Assembly (NCBI GenBank): GCA_016800925.1
Contig: JABCPU010000516.1
Span: forward strand, 1-43,822
DNA: 43,822 nt
Reading direction: 5' to 3'
Source: Suillus spraguei
Taxonomy: Eukaryota; Basidiomycota; Agaricomycetes; Boletales; Suillaceae
Every line of letters starts with the position of its first letter. Position 1 is the stretch's first letter. This document shows positions 20,698 to 31,394 of the stretch, piece by piece. The position numbers were made by a program, and so were the translations under genes. A model generated the notes under the pieces. The model made no database searches, was not told the DNA's origin, and was given only the letters and a program-made list of their open reading frames with translations.

Positions 20698-21286
20698 TCG
20701 TCATTCGCAATGGAAATATTAAATGGTTATGAGACCGATCAATAATCATGCATGCATGGGCTGGTAGGATGGGCGTTCCTGAATATCTGCAGTGACAGGA
20801 AAACAACCGAATGCATGGTCACCCGTAGCTTTCAAAGGGCTGTGGTGAGAGTGCGTTGGCAAATCAATGACCTCGTTGCACCGCTACGTGTGTCGTGCAA
20901 GGTCCCAACAAGCGAGTATTTAAGAGTGAATTAGCCTGTGAGTGAGGAGAACGTAGTGGGAATGAAAATGTAACATTCACATCAGAGTAACTACATGTAT
21001 GCATTCGGGCAAGTTACATGGTGATGTGCTGCCAGGCTGGAGACTCGAGAAACTGCCCGATACAAGCAACAGTAGTGTTCATGCGGTTATCTAGGAAAGC
21101 ATTTTTTCAGCCAGATCGAGCGCCGGGAAGTGCTACTTGCACTATGACAATTGAATGCGAAGGGATACATTCTGGAAGATGTGAATACCAGAATTGGGCC
21201 CATGTACACAGTGTGGAGTCGCCGGGAGGATATTACCTCCGCGGTAAGATATGAGCTTTATATCTGATCTGTACTTTCCCTCAGGA
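20698..21286. repeat. Dispersed repeat R1, copy B (CpG-rich, uninterrupted)
   Basis: Matches 2944-3760 without the 261-bp MITE. It retains CpG at about 20 positions where copy A has TG or CA. No coding function recognised. Confidence 0.78.
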
Positions 21287-21330
21287 TTATGAGAAAAGGC
21301 TGGGGTTAATTTGATGAGAGGAATGACGTC

Positions 21331-21900
21331 TCATTGCGACAGATCGTCTTTTGAATTCATCAACCCATTGAGAAGCTCAGCAACTTTTTGGCGAGCTTCA
21401 TTCTTTTCCTGTTGTACGTGCTTAAGCTCTGCATCCCGACGGTGGGCGATTTGAGCCTCGTCGGACAAGAGAAGTAGTAACTTCAAGGAATGTGTTATAG
21501 ATAACAGCGAATTAGCTGCACGAACCTGGATGGTTTCAATAATGAACAACTTGTAGTTTACGGAGTTGATTTCATACCATAGACTCGGCGCGAGATTCGG
21601 CTTGAAATGACTCTTGGGCGATTCGAAACTTGTCCTTGTCTCCGATCTGACAGAGGTTGAGGTACGGTTCGAGAAGGTACGTATAACACTTACCGATGCC
21701 AGACTAACAATATCGACCATACCATCAACCAATATTTCTACCTCGGCGTCTAGTTTCTTGTTCCATTCTTCCTCAATAGTATCAAGGTACTCATCCGAGT
21801 TCTGATCGACGAGAGCTTGATTGAAAGTAGGGCGCTGAAGCAACTTGGCTGTAGGTAATGCCGAAGGTCGAGATACATCGGTCTGGGGAGGCTCAGCCAT
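21331..21900 (-). CDS. MED22: Mediator complex subunit 22
   Basis: Three exons (21900-21694, 21646-21578, 21525-21331) join in frame to 156 residues. Core features: YLDTIEEEWNKKLDAEVE, GMVDIVSLAS, GDKDKFRIAQESFQAESRAESM, VRAANSLLSITHSLKLLLLLSDEAQIAHRRDAEL, then a charged helix. These align by eye with the MED22/Surf5 family (human: YNKRL..., VRAAN..., LKQFLILND). MED22 sits in the head module of Mediator and links regulators to RNA polymerase II in the nucleus. Introns are 47 and 52 bp. Its ATG overlaps the stop codon of a small spliced upstream ORF (TGATG), and it is divergent from the RAD51D-like gene. Confidence 0.78.
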   Translation of the reverse strand: MAEPPQTDVSRPSALPTAKLLQRPTFNQALVDQNSDEYLDTIEEEWNKKLDAEVEILVDGMVDIVSLASVSVIRTFSNRTSTSVRSETRTSFESPKSHFKPNLAPSLWYEINSVNYKLFIIETIQVRAANSLLSITHSLKLLLLLSDEAQIAHRRDAELKHVQQEKNEARQKVAELLNGLMNSKDDLSQ

Positions 21901-22103
21901 CAGTTGATGTCGTCCGCACGACTAGCTTGGATGGTGCGCCGGTTGAAGGTCACAGTTTGTGAAATAACCTAGAAAGGCAGGATGTGAAACGAAAGCAAGA
22001 TGTGATCAAGAATGTTAGCTGTATACATAAGCAGCGCTGTTGTTACCGGTACCACAATACTTGAAGGAACCACGATGTCTTCAGCTTGTATCTGATCTGC
22101 CAT
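21900..22103 (-). CDS. Spliced small ORF overlapping the MED22 start (TGATG)
   Basis: ATG at 22103; exon 22103-22047 ends in codon CCG followed by a GTAACA donor, the intron runs to 21969 (TTTCTAG acceptor, 78 bp), and exon 21968-21900 ends in TGA. The product would be 41 residues, beginning MADQIQAEDIVV and ending with TVTFNRRTIQASRADDIN. The stop shares its A with the MED22 ATG. Unspliced, the frame meets a stop in the intron. It may be a regulatory upstream ORF, the first cistron of a two-gene mRNA, or a chance frame in the 5' leader. No family recognised. The start lies 43 bp from the divergent RAD51D-like ATG. Confidence 0.45.
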
Positions 22104-22146
22104 GTTCTTTGCTATCACACCAACTCGTGTCTCTTAAATTGTCGTC
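22104..22146. promoter_or_regulatory. Very short divergent promoter (or overlapping 5' leaders)
   Basis: 43 bp separate the small-ORF ATG (-) and the RAD51D-like ATG (+); 246 bp separate the MED22 and RAD51D-like ATGs. No TATA box is visible. Transcription must start within or across the opposing leader. Confidence 0.4.
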
Positions 22147-23408
22147 ATGCGCTTAGAATCAATAATTCCTTCAATCCCTGCGGAACTAGTAGCAGCACTC
22201 AACCATTCGTGTGGCATCCGAACGGACACCGATTTTCTCTTCTTTGGTTCTAGCTTGGACATTATCAAGAAATTACCGCTCGGCACTGTAACACTTTCAG
22301 ACCTGGAAAAGTTCGCCGAATTAGTAGCAGAAAAGGCATCGGTCCCCGGGCATCGGGGAGACGAGATTCTTGCTAGTACAGGACGGATATATGAGAAACA
22401 TCCTCAAGCCAGCTGTGGTGTGAAGGAGCTAGATGAACTTGTTAGTGGCTTCGGTGACTCTCGAGTCTTTGAAATATCTGGAGCTAAAGGGTCAGGTAAA
22501 ACGGTCAGATCAGTTGAAGTATATTTTCGAATAACAATTTACAATGAAAATGGCAGGCACTTGCACTACAAATCGTGATCCAGCGTCTTCTTGCTGATGT
22601 AGATTCTTGTGCATTATGGATCGATACATCCGGTGACTTCTCTGCAGAGAAGACTGCTCAGCTAGTTCGACAATTTGATGTAGCAGTAAATTTATCGTCG
22701 ACCTCGTGGCGAGAATCTAACGAAGGACCGCCAGGTCTCTGATAAAGTGCTAGAGAGGTTGCAGGTATCCTTGGGTTTCAACATTGAGGCAGTACACGAT
22801 GTCCTCGAAGCACTGCGCATTTTGCTTTCGGTATGCCTCCATCTCTTTTTGCGTTCGTTCCTGAACTATGCTATGTATCGCAGAGCTCTAGGACTGTTGG
22901 TCCAACAGTCCAATGGATAGTCCTTGACTCCATAACCCCACTTCTGTTACCGTCCCTGAGTGCAGTGTCTTCCCAAGGACATGCCATGATGACAACGTTT
23001 ATGCGCCGTTTACGCGAGCTTGCTCGGACTTTCGGGATGACTATCATTGTAAGGTTGTTACACGAACTCGCATCCGCTTCTTATATTATCTAGGTGATCA
23101 ATGGAACATCAGCAGCTGCACCGTTCAATCAGAATTCCGCATTTGCATCAACAATCAGAAAACCTGCTCTGGGTCCTTCGTTTACATTTATGACCGATTG
23201 CACCATCTGGTTATCGAAGACGACAGATATGCTTGATTCCGAGGGCTCGTTCTCTTTGCACGTGGCAGAAGTATTCCGTTCGAGGGCAACGGTGAGTTAC
23301 TGAGTAGTTTTCCCTTCGTGTGGTGTTTAATTTGAATTACAGAGATCAAAGACTTGGTGTACCTTCCAAATTCGCCATGGTGTCTTATCCTCAACATCGG
23401 ATTTGTAG
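22147..23408 (+). CDS. RAD51D: RAD51 paralogue, RAD51D-like recombination ATPase
   Basis: Six exons (22147-22503, 22557-22685, 22735-22830, 22884-23048, 23094-23291, 23343-23408) join in frame to 336 residues, close to the 328 of human RAD51D. Walker A is GAKGSGKT at about residue 112, split from ALALQIV by the first intron; Walker B region is WIVLDSITPLLL. Downstream blocks SSQGHAMMTTFMRRLRELARTFGMTIIV and KPALGPSFTFMTDCTIWL resemble RAD51D ([34 protein letters not shown]). The family acts in homologous recombination with other RAD51 paralogues in the nucleus. Assignment to RAD51D rather than another paralogue is by eye. Confidence 0.75.
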
Positions 23409-23597
23409 CTATCCTCTCCCACAAGTCATTTATCGGCATAATACGCATGTCCGTTCGTTTTGACTCAGTGGCTAGCTGACAAAAATAGAATTCAGAAGCA
23501 AATCGCGTGTGGTTGTGAAACAGCTATAGCATACATTATTCTACATGAAATCCAAAGTGAACAAAGTGAGTCGAGCACACGATGTATTGTATTCTTC

Positions 23598-24728
23598 CTA
23601 AACCATTGCCTCCCTCGAAGCATGAAGTTCATTGCCCCAAAACCTTGAGAAGCGAGATGGTTGATATGTATCCCGCTTTTGATTCTGACCAGCATTGTTC
23701 GTGCTCGTCACGAATATATCGTTCTGAGCTCCATCTTTAAAATCGTAAAGGTCGTTGTAGAAAGGAGGGCCCATGTAGTCCTCAAACATCTAACCAGACC
23801 AAATTCAGATTCAGTATCACGTGAAAGATTTCCAAATGCTCACGTTGTTGCCTTCATCTTGCAGCCAGTACAATGGTTGCTTCGCTCCGTGCGTACAGTT
23901 GCTAGGGGTAGGCTGAGGGATTCCGTGTTCAGGATCTGCTCCGCAGCGTCTTGCAACTTGAGGCTTCATGAGAGCTGGTGCATCGGGCTTAGAACCCGTG
24001 ACTGTGCACTGGAAGGCATTCATATACACTGGAAGGCACCGAGTCAAGATAACTAGATAACAAAAGAAACCGCCTTACTTTGTTCAGAACCGCTATCAGG
24101 AGAGTGGATCCAGAACCATGCACACGTGCACTTTCCGCCGGGACAGGCAGGCATGTCAGCCGGAACCTGTTGTTGAACTGGGTTCAAAAGACTTCTGGTC
24201 ATCGTAGGAATATGTACCTGAAATTCGGTGAATCTGTGCCAGACGCAAGTCTGGTTGACACTAAAGACTGTAAAGTCCTCTGGTTGAATCTTGCTGACGT
24301 CTGATTCATGGACAATGGCAAGTGCACAACCTTTCACGTCGTTGATACCCGTGGTATGGAACTGGACAGAAGTGGATCTGGGGCAAGGCCAGTCCCCCTG
24401 ACGAACATCTCCACTGTACCATCGAGTTCAGTATACATACTGATAGAACATCTGATCAGATTACTAACCCTTCAGACGAATTCCACCACGTCGTCGCACC
24501 CTTGTTGCACCCGAGTTCTGCAATGGCGGCTTTCCCAGCGGGCAGTTCGAAGACATCATTTGGGTGCGGAGGATATGGAAGGTGGTTGTGAAACCACCAT
24601 TCGTCAAACGTCATACGCGCCAGGGGAACAACAGGACGGTTGTCATAAGAATATGCTGGGTCCTTGTCTGTGACGTTGAAACCCCACATGCTCGGGTGCC
24701 AGAAGGCAATGTGGGCATGGACAGAGGG

Positions 24729-24763
<35 letters not shown>

Positions 24764-24791
24764 AGAACAGATGAGAAACTGAGTAAATCAT
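23598..24791 (-). CDS. AA14-type lytic polysaccharide monooxygenase (xylan-active family)
   Basis: Five exons (24791-24469, 24413-24218, 24166-24079, 24028-23844, 23789-23598) join in frame to 327 residues. A signal peptide ends SVHA, so the mature protein begins [15 protein letters not shown]; the N-terminal histidine is the first copper ligand of the LPMO histidine brace. Other AA14-like blocks: [71 protein letters not shown], and [17 protein letters not shown]. Known AA14 enzymes are copper monooxygenases acting on xylan on cellulose, secreted by wood-decay fungi. The hydrophobic core of the signal peptide is eleven consecutive valines encoded by a GTC/GTT microsatellite. Assignment is from motif recall, fairly secure. 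Confidence 0.82.
24729..24765. repeat. (GACAAC)n microsatellite coding a poly-valine signal core
   Basis: About six GACAAC units on the plus strand; on the minus strand they read GTC/GTT and encode the valine run in the LPMO signal peptide. Confidence 0.88.
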
Positions 24792-25967
24792 GATGGGTGG
24801 GCTATTCGTGATGGTTTCTCAACGGAGGCACCAGGCATTATATAGTGCTCCATCCACATAGCTCACGATGGTCCTACTGAAGGAAACCGAGAAAAAATAT
24901 TTAACTTTAGAGATATGCAAATACACCATTGCGCCGATGACGAGCGCAGTCACTCACGAAGATTTCACCCAGAAGGGTGTCCGCCCTGAGTTGCATACTT
25001 CCGGTGCGCACTGGTCGACTCTGTCCGAAGATAAAACAGTGGAAAGTAATCAACAACATCCCCTTTTGAAAGATCTGCACCGTGATGGGCAAGCCATACA
25101 TATGCTTCTGACACAAGATTCTCGATGCACGGACAAGTTAGGGATCAGTACCTTGCATTCGAAGACGAATAGGAGTTGCCCAGCTCCATTACTTTGGCCG
25201 GCAGGTCATTCAGGCCATAGAAGTCTCCAAGCTTACGATAACTTGAACTTTTCAAGCCTCAGGTCCATTTGGGATAAGGGCTCGTCATTATGGGTAAGAC
25301 GCCCTTTCGACGGCCCTAAGTTGACCGTAGCCTGCCGTATGACTGTAACAGTCTCTTGAAATGCCTTGTAAGGTACCAAGTCGCAAGGCTTATATTCCAG
25401 CAGCATCGTAGTATCTTGCCAGGAATAATCACCAGGAACTGCGTAATTCATATCAAACAAGGCTGCGGTTCGAACGATGTCTATTTTGAACTCACCTTTA
25501 TTGAAACATGACGTTGGAATGTGAATGTTAAAAAAGTAAAAAGAAACTACTTAGCCATCCGAAATCGCTTGCGACACTGGCAAAATTATTCACATCAGCT
25601 CGGAGAATGGTCAAACCCGTAATCATTCGGATACGACTACCTGTGGCGCACATTCCTTCGGAAGGCGCCTCAGGGGGAAAAGGCACTCCATCAGTCGATC
25701 TTGACTTAACCGGACCCATTTAGCATCAAAAGCCATCGAAATCATCCATCAGCTTTGTTCCCGATTATGGGAATAAAGCCGAAGGATGATTCACAGACAT
25801 CAAAGGGCTCACGAACCCATCTCGTGGATAGGAAAGACGCATCCAAACAAAACCATGGAGCTATGAACACGAAGGTCACCATAGTACATTAAAAGGGGCA
25901 CATCATTGATCCAAAGTTTGATGATAGCTCGTATCAAGGTGAGACAAAGAGGTAAGTAAATTGGACT
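24792..25967 (-). other. Unassigned minus-strand open segments, possible gene
   Basis: Between the LPMO start and the SERINC stop there are minus-strand open segments at 25528-25719 (DGVPFPPEAPSEGMCATGSR), 25233-25460 (FDMNYAVPGDYSWQDTT, then LEYKPCDLVPYKAFQE) and 24907-25116. The composition of the middle segment looks like real coding sequence, and KLGDFYGLNDLPAKVMELGN continues after it in another frame past a GTAAGC donor-like site. I could not assemble a continuous spliced frame or recognise a family. It may be a decayed gene. Confidence 0.35.
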
Positions 25968-27859
25968 TCACAAATCTCCAAACCTGTAAAAGTGATGAGA
26001 TCAGTTCGATAACTGTAATCAAGATCACTTGCCTATCTGGCATCAACACAGGCGCAAGCAAGCTCCACATGTACAGTAACATGCACACCCAACTGCTTAC
26101 TATGCGCATCCACATCGCGGTCTCCGAGCGGCCGATGCGGACAACCTCCTCGGAGTCAGCAGAACCCTGTTCTGTTGACACCACGTTCCTACATGAAAAC
26201 GATGGACGGAATGCTCTGTGTAAAATTCAAAGGCGACTTACCAATCAGTCAGGAGCATTGCAACATACATTGCACCAATAGCAAAGATGACATGAAACCA
26301 GGAATACTGCGCAGGCAGGTAAGATGATTATTGTGGAAAATATCGCGATATACTCGCATTGTATCTCGTGCCAGAACGTTCATCATCTTTGGAGTCTCCA
26401 TAGTCATTCTCGTCGTCGTCGTCGTCGTCATCTTCATCCAGGGCGGATGCAGGGATTGCTCTGACAAACTATCACTACCTAAACATGAATCGATAGTACT
26501 TCACTTACCCGGCCTCGACAGCAGCGAGGAGAGCCTGATATCTTGGCGATTCCGTTTTTCCCGGTTGAGTGCTAACTACATTCATTTCCGAAGGTTCAAT
26601 AATGTCGACCGGAAGTTGAACTGCGGCACCCTTCCTTCCCCTACCCACCAATGCACGACTCTGTGTCGCCGCGCGACTGGTAGAATAGGCGATGGCCAAG
26701 AAAGTGAAGACTGCGCCAAGAACAACTGTGGTAGTCCGTGTTGTGTCAGTCCGGCTGAGTGGATTGCAGGATTGATGGGCGTGGTTGCTGACGGCAGATA
26801 CAACAAGATAGGTGCAATATGCAGCAACCATTCCGGATTGAGCAAGGCCCGATCGAGGATTCGACTCTTGAATGCTAGGATGTATGGACATAATAGTGAT
26901 GATGATGCAAAGGGCCAGATTCAATGAGATAAAGAACCGGTTGAGAGTGCATCCGGAATTTGCAAAATAGGCGTATAAAATGCCGGTCAGGGTAATACAC
27001 GCCACGTACATCGCAGCAGTCGAGCCTATGAGGATCCATTGCCACAGAGTCGAATCTGAGTTCTCCCAGTTTTCCTGACATGTTTCTGTCCATGAGTGGG
27101 CGAAGTCGACCAGGAGAACCAGACCGAGGAGGATAAACATGGTGGCACCTATAAGAGAAACGTAGTTGCCCCAGAACATAAAAAATTCATTCGGTATGAA
27201 GAACGAAACCACGATGAGCAAAATCCACAGCAAAACCTTTGGGCCCCACCAGCTGGCTTAGATGAATACATATTCTAAGTATTCAACACAAGACAGGAGT
27301 GCTTACCCATTCTGTATTGCGGCACGTTTATCCTTAGACTCCTTGACACCGATGAGAGACAAGCTTAGGATCGCATGGAACAGAGATAAGGCGAAACAAA
27401 TACGATGAACCTGAATTCAGGTGGGTCAACACCAAGTCAACTGCGAGTTGCATTAGACGTACTGCAAGAACACCGTAACACTTGCCCTCATCGCAGTCCA
27501 TCTTTATGTAGTCATAACTCCAATGCTCAATCTTGCGAATTGCAAATGGAGTCTTCATGAGCCATGCTAGCAGGGAGTTCAAAATAAAGATTATCTAGGC
27601 AAATATGGTCAGGGCTTCTTCAAACTTCAACTCATTTCACTCACTGCAAAACCGACTCTTGTCGCTATCGAGGAGTTGCAGTTACACGACTTGCAAAACA
27701 TGGACGCTAAGAAATGTATCAGTTGCAGTTCTACACGTGCAAAATCCTGGGACGAGCCCTACCAGCATGGGAAGTAAAGCAAAATGCAAGACCGCCAAGG
27801 CATGATGCCGCAATGGTACCTAGCGGACCAGCGAGGGGGATAGAGAACAAGAGACCCAT
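25968..27859 (-). CDS. SERINC/TMS1 family multi-pass membrane protein
   Basis: Nine exons (27859-27763, 27706-27645, 27594-27463, 27410-27307, 27252-26509, 26460-26358, 26306-26242, 26188-26033, 25983-25968) join in frame to 492 residues. Family blocks: ASMFCKSCNCNSSIATRVGFA, HWSYDYIKMDC, YGVLAVHRICFALSLFHAIL, FVDF-type DFAHSWTETC, NPRSGLAQSGMVAAYCTYLV, SWFHVIFAIGAMYVAMLLTDW, and LLAPVLMPDRFG at the C-terminus. About ten hydrophobic segments are visible. The family is proposed to incorporate serine into membrane lipids; its biochemical role is debated. An acidic loop (EDDDDDDDEND) is coded by a GAC/GAT run near 26420. Two introns, 26357-26307 and 26032-25984, have GC rather than GT donors. 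Confidence 0.88.
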
Positions 27860-28734
27860 GATGTATCGATGGAATCACTATACTTATGTTATATGTTTCT
27901 TACAAGGTGCTGGCCGCACGGCGCAGTACAACTTGAAGCAGTACTTTCTCTTAGCAACTTATTTTGGTATTTTGTTCCCACACGTTCTGTACCTCCACCG
28001 TGACAATCGTGTGTATGCATGCTTTGACCGACTATAGATGGACATGTAGATCACATGACTTTTCGTGACATTTGTGTTAAAATGCCTCTCACCTTGGGCC
28101 GTGTTACGCGGAAACTTTTCATCGCTATTAGAATCACAATCATCCCTATCACTGATTCAAATATAAAAAAACACCCCAGGCACTGTCGCACCATGTGCGA
28201 TATACAGTGCTTCTTCATGTACCTTATGTCAAGTCTCGCTTCACATCATGACCTGTGCCAATGGAACGAAGATTTGAGCGTGTCAAGGCCTGTCCTGATG
28301 AGCCCCCATTACACTTCAGTCCCCGGTTCTAATTGCATTTTTTAAACCTGCACTGATTCTCAACTGAAAATGTTTATCCGCTTTTCTGCTCCTCCATTGA
28401 ATGGATTCTATCAAGATATGTTCCTCTTATCTATCATTACATACTTATCATACACGTTTCATCCACGTTCATATTTTCGTTCTCCGTTCAAACGATCCTC
28501 TAATATTCAGCGTCCATAGAATTCTCTTCCCTCAGTCTTTCCAACTAAGACTGAGGTGAGCTACTTACTACGACTTGAACATCATACTTAGTACTAACGA
28601 TGTATAGTTCTTTCTCTCTCGTTTCTAGGTATGAACCTGTCATAGTGTAGTCTTTCCAACTAAGACTGAGTTCTTTCTCTCTCGTTTCTAGTCCGAGCCT
28701 CTTCAGATCTTCACAGATTCGAAGTACTCTACTG
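27860..28734. other. Intergenic, no gene recognised
   Basis: Promoter side of the SERINC gene, then a stretch with a short direct duplication (CTTTCCAACTAAGACTGAG at about 28535 and 28651, each near TTCTTTCTCTCTCGTTTCTAG at 28608 and 28671). No supported coding frame. Confidence 0.4.
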
Positions 28735-30319
28735 ATGCTGTTGCAGCCGCTAGGAGTCTCCAAGTTTTTACGGTAATTATCCTTCTGAGCAGTAGAGGCA
28801 AGCCCTGATAAAAGTCAATTGCTTCTAGTACATCTATAGTATGTGTTGCTTCATTTGACTCAGATTGCCCTCTGCTAACGCAAATGATCCAGCGTCGATG
28901 GCTACATTCTGGGTACGATCATCCTCACCATTCACGTTCTAATATTCGTTTTGACCATTCGATTCACACCTAGACATACGACTATGCCTGTTCAATCCAT
29001 GAAGAGGTGACACAAATAACTTCAATTTCGATTTCGTATGCTTATCATGTACTATCAAGGGGACATTTTTATTTTGTTCTCGCTGGAGGGTGGTCAAACT
29101 TCTGTACGTTATAACACGCTATGTGCCTTTCCTTCTTTTCGTTGCGCACTTGTACCGTACGTCCTGAGTCTAATCGATCTAACATACCATATTAACAAAC
29201 TATCGCCAGTGAACTTCATCCCAGATGAGACCTCTGATGTATGTGGACTCGCAGTGGACAAGAACTCTGCTTACTTGAGGGGTCAACCTAGACATGTCAA
29301 TTTGTCAACAACATCTGCTCATGTGTATCGAATTATATGTCGGGACATTCAGTTACTGACCTCTTTTCTTTTATAGGTCTTAGTCTGGTATCGTTCGTCC
29401 GCTCAGAATGTAAATTTTAATTTCTATATTATCTTTGTCGCGAGTGCAAATTTCGATTTGTCCAGGTTTCTTCATACTCAGGACATACGTGCTATGGAAT
29501 AACAATAAGGTCGTTCTGGCAGTCATGCTATCGACTTTTGTAGTGAGTTGTTCCAACAGATGTCATAGCTTTCAGATACGAACGTCAGTATCAGACTGCA
29601 TTTGCAGGGTCTGTCGCTGCCGTCTTTTCCGCCACCGCGGTTGCGCCATGTATGAATTACTCCCGCTTGTCTAGTGATTTTTGACCGAGTTTTTATTTTG
29701 CAGTTGAGACCAGTTTAATTCCTGGCATCACCGGTTGCTATCAGTCCTCAGGAAGCATGAAGCTTTTTGTGCCCTATCTTCTTTTTATTTGGATTAGAAC
29801 TGTGTACGTCACGGAAAATTGATGCACAGAAATACCCTTTGATTCATGTTGATGCAGTGCTTATCTCCCTCACGCTCACATGCGCCATACAAACGTGGCG
29901 TATAACTAACAACCGTTTGTATGTTGTTATGGTGAAACACAATATATTCTATTACGCATGTGGTTTGGGTGAGTACGAGAGTGGAAAGATCCATCCTTGC
30001 TCATCGTTTCCAGTCTTCTCGATAGTGAATGTTCTGACATCGCTGCTCCTCGACGTGCGTCACCTGTCCATTGAAATATTTCATTTAATTGAACACTTGA
30101 TGCAGTACGCATATAGCGGCATGTTCCAAGAGTGCGTCTCTGCCAAATCAACACTTACAACCCCTAATCATGCCTAGTTTTCAATGCATTATTCATGCCA
30201 TACTCGCCACTCGAATGTACCTCCATTTGTGGCATGCCGAACGCAATGGTGATTTCAGTGCCTTCACTTCAATTTCTCTCTCCGATCTGACGCCCACGAC
30301 CTATACGGAGTTTTCCTAA
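28735..30319 (+). CDS. DUF6533-domain multi-pass membrane protein
   Basis: Reading across several short introns gives the layout of this basidiomycete family: SMATFW (near 28900) then TYDYACSIHEE, SRWRVVKLLYVITRYVPFLLFVAHLY (29070-29165), NFIPDETSD, SLVSFVRSECFFILRTYVLWNNNK (29375-29510), RYERQYQTAFAGSVAAVFSATAVAP, IPGITGCYQSSGS, TWRITNNRLYVVMVKHNIFYYACGL (29895-29965), FSIVNVLTSLLL, then MFQDFQ joined to HAILATRMYLHLWH and a stop at 30319. Seven hydrophobic segments are expected. Function unknown. The first exon and the junction near 29540-29575 could not be resolved, so the start is approximate and one lesion is possible. A partial duplicate lies at 31395-32035. Confidence 0.6.
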
Positions 30320-30545
30320 CAAAATTAGCTTGCATTCCTTGAGAGTGGGTGGGAAGGAATCATTGGGATCTACTGCCCCTGCGAGATTGGACTGCGAGAT
30401 TGGATGGTTGCAAACATACAAACATCGGAGTCTCGTTCAATGATCCACCAGGGTCGAAAAAAGATCATGCTGTAAATTAAATGTAGATAGTAAGTGCATG
30501 TATCATGCGGTACACTCCTTACTCGGGTTTGAAAGCGACAAAGAA
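29775..30545. repeat. Segmental duplication D1, source copy (3' part of DUF6533 gene and flank)
   Basis: Aligns with 31395-32035, from TTTGGATTAGAACTG through CGACGTGCGTCACCT, CCATACTCGCCACTCGAATG and TGTGGCATGCCGAACGCAATG to the flank GATCATGCTGTAAATTAA. Confidence 0.8.
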
Positions 30546-30897
30546 GAGCTGCCAACGATTCATAGTCTCTGTCTGGGCAGTTAACTGTGACGATGGGGTG
30601 TCACATTGATTGTGAAATCATTGTACACGATAGACTGTAACATTTTGGTGTTGGCTATGTATCACGCTCTGTGCATGTCAACTCCAGTGTTCTCCCGTAT
30701 TTAGTTCTATTTCACTCTCTAGACTTCCGTTTCCTTTCAGAAACTTCTACATTCCACAGTATATAAACTCGTGTTTATCTACTGGTAGAGTGCCAGTTAA
30801 TCCCCGGAAAGAAATGCTTATCGTGTCTAGTAGTATATCAATGTCGGCGACGTCATCAGAAAACGTTCGAAAGAATTTTTCAAAGAAACACTCAAAA
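30320..30897. other. Intergenic, no gene recognised
   Basis: Downstream flank of the DUF6533 gene, partly inside duplication D1. A TATA-like AGTATATAAACTCG occurs near 30760 without an identified gene. Confidence 0.35.
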
Positions 30898-31262
30898 TCA
30901 GCTCACCACGTCGCGTTCGTCGTCGTCGTCATCATCGATCACCCAAGCCTGAGGCGTCACAAGCATGGACTTCATCGCATACTTCCGCTTGCTAGCCACA
31001 CCAAGTGTATCGTCACAGTCGTTGGCAATCATATTACCCTTGTCCTTCTTCCCCTTGCACCCAATACACACATTTGAGGCTGGAGTGCTACGACCAAGCG
31101 TATCGGCTTCCTTGAGCTTATTGGCAGCCCGTCGTTCTTTCTTGCCGCGGATACGATGAACGAGTTCCTGCAAATTCTCGCCGTCCTCAACAGCCTAAAT
31201 TCCAATCAGCATGCATGTGTCGCGACATCCTAGTACAAGACATACCATCGTCACCACCCGCT
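30898..31262 (-). pseudogene. Unassigned gene fragment with lysine-rich and acidic tail
   Basis: On the minus strand, a segment GIIAGGDD (about 31240-31262) is followed by a GTATGT donor, an intron of about 47 bp ending TTTAG, and an exon with ENLQELVHRIRGKKERRAANK, SNVCIGCKGKKDKGNM and a DDDDDDE tract before a stop. The upstream side is cut off at the G-tract and phosphoesterase fragment, so this looks like the 3' part of a truncated gene. Family not recognised. Confidence 0.35.
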
Positions 31263-31264
31263 AT

Positions 31265-31392
31265 GATCCCATCCGGGGGGGGGGGGGGAATCGGACTCGC
31301 TTTGTGGCATGCAGAGTCAACGACACCCATTCTCGTACTTTCAGTGTCGAGTTCCTCTGTGGATGTCCTAGTTCACTCTGGTGATATCTGCT
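31265..31392 (+). pseudogene. Duplicated fragment of the phosphoesterase first exon
   Basis: Matches 35205-35312 of the phosphoesterase gene: CCATCCGGGGG, ACTCGCTTTGT, CGACACCCATTCTCGTACTTTCAG, TCCTxxTTCA and GGTGAT. It carries a run of about 14-15 G at 31275-31289 where the gene has GGGGGCG. It includes the SDTHS metal-binding motif region and ends at the junction with duplication D1. Confidence 0.78.
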
Positions 31393-31394
31393 GC

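Noticed and set aside
24868..25719. A named enzyme gene between the LPMO and SERINC genes
   Set aside because: Several coding-like segments exist but no continuous spliced frame or recognisable family could be built, so no function is claimed.
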